Shown: positions 60,901 through 64,000 of the stretch, piece after piece
How positions within the stretch are numbered: the stretch's first letter is position 1
Layout of the letters: every line of letters starts with the position of its first letter
Assembly: GCA_017450025.1 (NCBI GenBank)
Contig: JAFSYJ010000039.1
Coordinates: 88,681 to 152,680 of the forward strand
Direction of reading: 5' to 3'
DNA: 64,000 bases
Source: Clostridia bacterium
GTDB lineage: Bacteria > Bacillota > Clostridia > UMGS1883 > UMGS1540
Translations under genes and position numbers: made by a program
Notes under the pieces: model-generated
What the model was told of the DNA's origin: nothing
The model's input: the letters and a program-made list of their open reading frames with translations, nothing else
Database searches by the model: none

Positions 60901-62238
60901 CGCCGCTCCGCAGAGCTTTGCCGCGCCGCCTATCGGAAGAACGGTGTCCGAATCAAGCGTTAAAATGTACTTTATATCTTGAAGAGCGTCAGTATCGCCC
61001 ACAATCCTGTCAAAGCTGCCTTCGCCGCGCAAATACGAGCATAGCTGTACAAGTGCGCCTCTTTTGCGCTCCCACGCCATATATTTGCCCTGTTTTTCGT
61101 TCCATTCGCGGCGGCGCACAAACAGGAAAAACCTATGCCCGTACTTTTCGCACAGTCTTGTTATGCCTTCCTCCGCCGCACCTACAATCCTCTCATCATC
61201 AGGTTTTGAGGGCGTGACTGCGTCCTTCAAATCGCCGAGCAGAACGAACACCAGGTTATCGTATTTATTGGCGTGGTAGCACACCTCAAGCCGCTCGCAC
61301 ATCTCGGCGGCACTTTCTTCGCCTGTCAACAGAACGGGATAAACGACGGCAGTTTTGGCACTTTTGGGGATACCGCCGTCAAAGTCCAGCGCAGGCAATA
61401 TGCGCGGCTTTGTAATGCGCGAAATTATAAAATTTGCAAATGTCACGGCGATTTCAAACGCGGGAAACGCGAGTAGCAAAAGCCCTGCGGCGGATTTGGT
61501 ATCGCCGTACGCCCACGCCGTGAGCGCGGCAAAGAATACCGCGGTGAGGCTTATATAAATGTATTTTGAGCGGTTTTTGGAAGCCCTTATTCCGAGCGTT
61601 TTACAAAGTACCTCCCTGCCCTCGCCGACGAGGTAGTACCCCGCGCAGCTCTCGCGCTCCGACTTGCCTGACCTGGCGCAGGACAAGGCGTTTTCAGCGA
61701 CTATGTTTTCGCTTTTTCCGCTTTTGAGCGCAAGGCGAAGCGCCGCTCGTCTGTACAGATCGCGCGTTTCCGCCGTCAGGTGCTTGAATTCGCTTGCCAA
61801 AACCCTGTCGCAGGCGCAGAACCTTGTCTGCTTTTCGCCCATATCGATATCGCCGAGCGCGACAAGCGACTGAATACAGTTGCCCATTTCTTCACCCGTC
61901 GCGGCAGCTATGTTTTTGCACATCTCCCCGATATGCTCTATAACGGCAGCCTTAAGATACAGCGTAAACACCGCAAGTCTGTCGCTTCGCAAGGCGTTTT
62001 GCTCCAAAAATGCGTCGAGCGAAGCCTCGTCAGCCTTATAGCCAAACGACCTGACAGCGCGCGCCGCAAGCCGTGCGAGGTCCTTGTCGCGGCGCTTTAC
62101 CGACGCTTTTATGTCCTTTATGTCGCGCTCTATTATATAATAGTTATCCAAAAGCCACTCCTCTGCCGTAGTGATGTTTTTTTTGCCGTACAGAGCGGCA
62201 CATGTCCTGGATATAGTCTTGATGCTGCATATTTTCAT
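54970..62238 (-). CDS. Giant NdvB/ChvB-like cyclic beta-glucan synthase (GT84 + glycoamylase-like + GH94)
   Basis: 2,422 aa. After a helical N-terminus come membrane helices (about 225-270), then a GT84 domain with LDSDT near 429 and RLHRWIRGDWQ near 578, and further helices (about 620-670 and 690-800). A glycoamylase-like domain follows (SWTGTMFEY near 1020, VPWGTSESAFYGF near 1068). The C-terminal third holds GH94 phosphorylase-type modules: FRDQLQD near 1985 and GGGDWNDGFNRVG near 2118, its Asp in the position of the GH94 general acid. Rhizobial ChvB is about 2,830 aa, so this is a shorter version. Product (cyclic beta-1,2-glucan or other) is inferred. Good GAGGTGA site; no promoter recognised. 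Confidence 0.88.
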   Translation of the reverse strand: MKICSIKTISRTCAALYGKKNITTAEEWLLDNYYIIERDIKDIKASVKRRDKDLARLAARAVRSFGYKADEASLDAFLEQNALRSDRLAVFTLYLKAAVIEHIGEMCKNIAAATGEEMGNCIQSLVALGDIDMGEKQTRFCACDRVLASEFKHLTAETRDLYRRAALRLALKSGKSENIVAENALSCARSGKSERESCAGYYLVGEGREVLCKTLGIRASKNRSKYIYISLTAVFFAALTAWAYGDTKSAAGLLLLAFPAFEIAVTFANFIISRITKPRILPALDFDGGIPKSAKTAVVYPVLLTGEESAAEMCERLEVCYHANKYDNLVFVLLGDLKDAVTPSKPDDERIVGAAEEGITRLCEKYGHRFFLFVRRREWNEKQGKYMAWERKRGALVQLCSYLRGEGSFDRIVGDTDALQDIKYILTLDSDTVLPIGGAAKLCGAAAHPLNKAVTDSDRRIVTKGYGIIKPKVSLDAVSASRTAFSRIFAGQGGTDPYSASVSDLYMDVFGDAIFTGKGIFDIDAYLLCAKESIPENTVLSHDLLEGSYLRCALCTGAEVYDGYPSGFDGYSKRLHRWIRGDWQLLPWLMRRVKTADGKKVKNEISALSKWKITDNLRRSITPFFQAVLLIFAGAFSSGFAAFGVGLVMASLVLPLLLYVLDTIFSRRALYVREKRNSNVIFGAKALFFRFILGVSFLAYQGFMAADAAVRTVYRISFTKKHTLEWVTAADAERGKSGGMAGYYSLMASSVAASALTLLISFAKGGEYAGTALIFAVIWAFAPALAYIISRDGNDTVKLSGRSRKFLLETARKIWQFFEDYTQSTDNFLPPDNVQFRPYKGAAHRTSPTNIGLYLLAVLGARDLGFITTETMEEKIAATLDTVEKLEKWRGHLLNWYDTVTLKPLYPRYVSTVDSGNFICYMMTVSQGLREYGGAKSELLSMRIDKLVSETHFKDLFDSKKKLFSIGYNIEEARLSPSYYDILASEARQSVFLAAARGEIKPKDWFRLSRTLTGSDGYKGLISWTGTMFEYLMPLIIMKNYKNTLLDEGYFFALHCQKKYAHKRRVPWGTSESAFYGFDVNLNYRYKAFGVPALGVKRGLADDVVVSPYSTMLALAVNPKSAVYNLLMLKKEGAEGDYGFYEAIDYTPSRTQGRRSMICKSYMAHHQGMGFASIVNALCDEAMQKRFHSYPEVKAAEPLLQEKVPVRVKVTKEARHRIPPVKNRWRETAECIREFENDRSVLPKMTVLSNGSYTVLLDTHGEGVSSREGVYLGKKRPDPGKRGSGINIFVKTADKTAKSAYDGRCIFTPSSATFKTDTGEISTDLKICVMPEDCAELRRMSIVNKSGEAKEVEVIAYTDLALDTYESESAHSVFSGLFLTTELKDGVLLAKRRTRSEGESEYTAFFTVSCDGAEVAYEADRAKFLGRGNTVFDAVQGEPKVENTTGNTLESCFAARVRLNIPKGESASLCIAAGICETREKAVQTAKKYSQNAENHIQTARAVEKTALCEGEEELFLSVLPLLYYGGFPCERQRECIRENKKSLKELWKLGISGDLPIAVLRISDSGDIDFLAQFIRAHAYFMHRGIHFDLAVLCDEAVGYSTPLFDEVKEHIPSGVLSQKGGIFIIGGQEILPGDKTLLVAASRLYADAKEGGLESVKTDFGIRLAPKDAACPETKRAGEELHFYNSYGGFNGKNEYVITAQTPAPWVNVVSNGDIGFVAGENGGGYTWYKNSHEMRLTEWHNDPVTDAPTEIFKVLDGDRLLFETGIQTETRHGAGYTEYTNGDVSVTAFAPPQDGVKIIWAKVKNRTNEAKKYKISYLLTPVCGVKMYDTRGRLKARKTGGAAVCENAFEDGAKLFLSGAECFLKLRGTGIEIPEAYGDDFYIEAVNHIEVSGFGTGECVFLLGAAEDDGGIQKLSEKYKNNAAAHFAECKKFFSSFSNIKVTTPDESFDRLVNDRLLYQSAVCRLFGRSGFYQSGGAYGFRDQLQDVISLLYARPDLAKEQILRAAAHQFTEGDAMHWWHEGAPDKGVRTRISDDRLWLVYVVCEYIKVTGDFSILQEEADYIIAEPLKKDENERYFEVCEKGGKESLYAHCRRAVDASLRFGQNGLPLIGGGDWNDGFNRVGLGGKGESVWLSFFMIKVLREFAPVCREQGDTDTAKMYENCADKIAQNIEQNAWDGEWYKRAFYDDGRPIGSKENAECYIDSVSQSWAVISGAADKKRAEAAVKSALEHLFDRKNGIVKLLTPPFDKSAENPGYIKSYIPGVRENGGQYTHAAVWLAIACAELGMNNDAAEIFAAINPINRTKTAEGAQKYKTEPYALAADIYSAPPNEGRGGWSWYTGAASWMYVLAVRYILGIQKEGDTLTVTPSLPDGWNGYEVIYTHRETEYKITVNRTGTRGENAVKLVNDGKKHELCITF

Positions 62239-62295
62239 TTTGATTCACCTCAATTTAGATATTCCCCTTTGCAGGCGCATTTATCCAAATTAAAT

Positions 62296-62324
62296 TTGAC
62301 AAAGCACGACAAAAAATATATAAT
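62296..62324 (+). promoter_or_regulatory. Consensus promoter of the PP2C-like gene
   Basis: TTGACA (62296-62301), a 17 bp spacer and TATAAT (62319-62324), a perfect sigma-A consensus. Predicted start of transcription is near 62331, only about 8 nt before the first possible start codon, so the leader is very short. Confidence 0.75.
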
Positions 62325-62338
62325 GAACTTGAACGGAG

Positions 62339-63409
62339 TTGATTTTTATTTTTATTCCAAGATTTAACATCACCGTACACACCGTGACATCAGGCAAAAG
62401 AATGGGCGACTGCTTTTACATAAACGGCTCAGTGCCGCCGCAGACCTCAAAGGTTATGAAAAAGCCGGCTATGCGTACTGTTCGCGGCAAAAGTGCGATG
62501 TTTGCGCTGTTTCAGGCAAACGACAAAAATGAAGATTTCGAAGTACCGTCGTTCCGCTTTGCGGCGATGCTGCAAGACGCGCAGGACAAGCTTTTGAGCG
62601 TGAACGACGACAGCCGCAAGCTCGCCTACAACGACTTTTTGCTTAACGCAAACGGCGAATTATGCTCGTTTGCGGCGGCAAATTCGCTCGAGGATTACGG
62701 CGCGTCTGCCGCTGTTTTGGAGATTTCCGGCGGCGTTGCAGATGTCGTTAGTATCGGTAATGTTATGTGCTACCACAAGCGCCACGGCGAAGTAAAGCTC
62801 TTGACGCGCGTTCCCGAAGCACAAAAAACCGCTGCTGTGGGCGGCGTCGCAGTCGGTGAAACACCCGCGCATTATACCTCCGAGCATGTCGAGGTAGATC
62901 GCGACGATGTTTTTATGCTCTGCTCCGCCGGAATTACGGATTATGTATCAGAGCAGAGGCTTTCGTATATCCTGTCGCTTGACCTGTCGGACGAGAGAAT
63001 GGTCCGCAGAATAACGGGCGAGGCGATTGCAAAAGGCTCGGAACGCGATATAACCGTTGTTCTTGTGCGCAACGGCGGCAAGCCGATACGCTCCAAAAAG
63101 CTGATAAAAGCAGGTGTTGCCGTTATCGGCGCAGTCGTGATTTTATCCGTACTGTCGGCGTTTTTCTCGTCGCAGCTTGTGCATCTTTTCCGCAAGCCCG
63201 AAATAAGCGAGGAACCCTCGTCAGCTATTGCGCCCGCTGCCGCGCCTGCGGAATTTATACAGGTAGAGGATCCAAAAAATCCCATTCCGCCCGAGCCTTA
63301 TACACCGACTGAGGAAGATGAGGAAGAGACGGAAGAGACAGAAGGAACAGAAGAAACGGAAGATAGCGGCGAAACTGCGAAAGAAGCAACGGGTAGTAAT
63401 GAACAGTGA
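62339..63409 (+). CDS. Degenerate PP2C-like protein with a membrane anchor and acidic tail
   Basis: 356 aa. Residues 10-245 follow the PP2C fold pattern: VHTVTSGKRMGDCFYI, MFALFQANDK, VVSIGNVMCYHKRHGEVKLLT, FMLCSAGITDYVSEQ, ERDITVVLV. The metal aspartates are gone: DGMGG is QANDK (59-63), GDSR is GNVM (140-143) and the Asp of SDG is Ala197, so it is probably a pseudophosphatase. One membrane helix at 257-279 is followed by a Pro- and Glu/Thr-rich acidic tail. Start uncertain: TTG 62339 abuts GGAG; ATG 62402 would cut the first strand. Divergent from the glucan synthase gene. Confidence 0.75.
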   Translation: MIFIFIPRFNITVHTVTSGKRMGDCFYINGSVPPQTSKVMKKPAMRTVRGKSAMFALFQANDKNEDFEVPSFRFAAMLQDAQDKLLSVNDDSRKLAYNDFLLNANGELCSFAAANSLEDYGASAAVLEISGGVADVVSIGNVMCYHKRHGEVKLLTRVPEAQKTAAVGGVAVGETPAHYTSEHVEVDRDDVFMLCSAGITDYVSEQRLSYILSLDLSDERMVRRITGEAIAKGSERDITVVLVRNGGKPIRSKKLIKAGVAVIGAVVILSVLSAFFSSQLVHLFRKPEISEEPSSAIAPAAAPAEFIQVEDPKNPIPPEPYTPTEEDEEETEETEGTEETEDSGETAKEATGSNEQ

Positions 63410-63435
63410 ATAAATAATAATGAATAATTGAGGTG

Positions 63436-63456
63436 CAAAACCGCGTGGCGGTTTTG
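63436..63456. repeat. Perfect 9 bp inverted repeat
   Basis: CAAAACCGC-GTG-GCGGTTTTG, 27 bp after the PP2C-like stop and just before the terminator. It has no T-run of its own; it may strengthen termination or be a leftover terminator stem. Confidence 0.6.
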
Positions 63457-63464
63457 GATTGGAT

Positions 63465-63503
63465 AAAAAAAACGGGCAGCGTTTTGCGTCGCCCGTTTTT
63501 TTC
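63465..63503. terminator. Bidirectional terminator
   Basis: ACGGGC ... GCCCGT stem (63472-63477 and 63491-63496) flanked by eight A on the left and seven T on the right. It lies between the PP2C-like gene on plus and the 54-residue gene on minus. Confidence 0.85.
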
Positions 63504-63513
63504 TGATGTTTTA

Positions 63514-63678
63514 TTACAAAAAATTATCGGCGCACCTGCGCAAATCATCAAGGTTTCTTATGGTGTCCGCCCTGTCCTCAATGAATTCGCGCACATATTC
63601 GGGCAACTCCTGATAAAATTCCTCCGCCTCAAAATCCTCCTCCAACAAGTCAAACAAATCGTAAAATTGTTCTGACAT
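63514..63678 (-). CDS. Small acidic protein, 54 aa, unknown function
   Basis: An open frame of 54 codons starting ATG 63678 and ending TAA 63514. It is preceded by AGGAGGTGA, a perfect Shine-Dalgarno site at 4 nt, and followed after 11 bp by a terminator, so it is very likely translated. The protein starts MSEQFYDLFDLLEEDFEAEE and is rich in Glu, Asp, Leu and Phe, with later segments PEYVREFIEDRADTIRN and LDDLRRCADNFL; it is probably all helical and soluble. No family recognised. Confidence 0.75.
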   Translation of the reverse strand: MSEQFYDLFDLLEEDFEAEEFYQELPEYVREFIEDRADTIRNLDDLRRCADNFL

Positions 63679-63809
63679 AAAATCACCTCCTGATTTAAGT
63701 ATTTACAAAAAAACAATTATAATACAGGCTTGTTAAAATCGCGCAGAACGCAAAATACAACAATGATTTAGATTTAGATAGCAAAGATTTATTGTAAATT
63801 TAATATGAT
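63679..63809 (-). other. AT-rich intergenic stretch between RNA element and small gene
   Basis: Holds the ribosome site of the 54-residue gene and, on the minus strand, a TATAAT near 63717-63722 without a convincing -35. No open frame with a ribosome site is seen. Confidence 0.5.
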
Positions 63810-64000
63810 AAACCCGAATACAATTCGGGTTTGATAATAAGCATTTTGCTACGAACAAACTTCGCCTCTCGAGCGTCGGCGTTTGTAGGTAACTTAGCTC
63901 CAATCCGCCCTTGACGGTCGGATTTTACGCCCGTACTACGACGCCTCCTTTTCCCCAAAAGGCAACAGCCTTTCGGGGACCCCATTATGTATGCCTTCAG
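63810..64000 (-). ncRNA. Candidate structured non-coding RNA (5' end near or beyond window edge)
   Basis: Minus-strand stretch denser in paired segments than any other gap here. Stems: CCCC-G-AAAGGC / GCCTTT-T-GGGG with TGTT loop (63953-63978), AATCCG / CGGATT (63902-63924), CTAC-AAAC / GTTT-GTTC-GTAG with a bulge (about 63848-63888), a possible long-range GCGTCG / CGACGC pairing, and a perfect terminal 10 bp hairpin AAACCCGAAT-ACA-ATTCGGGTTT (63810-63832). The last resembles a terminator but has a poor T-run. A 61-codon frame here lacks a ribosome site and looks accidental. The raiA motif of Bacillota is one candidate family; I cannot confirm it by eye. Confidence 0.6.

Noticed and set aside
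63800-63985. 61-codon minus-strand open frame, Arg/Lys-rich
   Set aside because: No ribosome site, starts inside the first strong hairpin and ends inside the terminal hairpin; better explained as structured RNA.

Overview
The window reads as chromosomal core-genome sequence from an anaerobic Gram-positive Clostridia (Bacillota). The evidence is HrcA with a perfect CIRCE operator, a GlgC/GlgD pair, LeuA of the long type, RecD2 without RecBC, Rex, a sodium-pumping oxaloacetate decarboxylase, the nadK-argR-recN cluster, and Shine-Dalgarno sites of the AGAAAGGAGGTGATC type. Family-level placement is not possible from this window. I see no phage, insertion sequence, CRISPR array, tRNA or rRNA.

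Layout. 1-6,425: a minus-strand glycogen operon, glgB-glgC-glgD-glgA-glgP, with glgP cut by the window edge. 6,475-12,983: cysE-cysS-mrnC, a two-gene transketolase and pcrA, apparently one minus-strand operon. 12,978-15,225: an EamA transporter divergent from a PfoR-like PTS-IIC membrane protein. 15,236-18,852: polysaccharide deacetylase, leuA and recA. 18,862-23,554: the heat-shock operon hrcA-grpE-dnaK-dnaJ with CIRCE. 23,601-25,058: gdhA. 25,106-30,154: sodium-pump decarboxylase genes headed by a Fe-S scaffold-like protein and a GGGtGRT-family protein. 30,206-33,238: nadK-argR-recN. 33,285-38,307 (plus strand): ychF, metF, a separate methionine synthase activation-domain gene, and metH. 38,306-43,099: CBS protein, recD2, a small membrane protein, metK and a COG2426 membrane protein. 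43,104-51,577: acn, icd, rex, a P-loop/Asp23 fusion, polA, coaE and a lytic transglycosylase. 51,569-54,950: a YhaN/YhaO-type SMC-like ATPase and nuclease pair, and rpmE. 54,970-62,238: a giant NdvB/ChvB-like glucan synthase. Divergent from it is a membrane-anchored, degenerate PP2C-like protein at 62,339-63,409.

How the genes fit together. acn and icd form the oxidative branch that makes 2-oxoglutarate, gdhA turns this into glutamate, and rex directly follows icd, which suggests redox control. The metF, activation-domain and metH genes rebuild a B12-dependent methionine synthase, and metK makes SAM from its product. The decarboxylase operon couples loss of CO2 from oxaloacetate to sodium export. 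GlgC/GlgD supply ADP-glucose to GlgA, GlgB branches the polymer and GlgP degrades it.

Least ordinary items: (i) a densely base-paired, probably non-coding RNA on the minus strand at the right edge (about 63,805-64,000); (ii) the pseudo-PP2C next to the giant glucan synthase; (iii) the P-loop/Asp23 fusion; (iv) two poorly characterised proteins, one Fe-S scaffold-like, heading the sodium-pump operon; (v) a 54-codon acidic gene at 63,514-63,678 with a perfect Shine-Dalgarno site; (vi) hairpins that may control dnaJ and a small membrane protein. All functions are read by eye from sequence; no database search was run.
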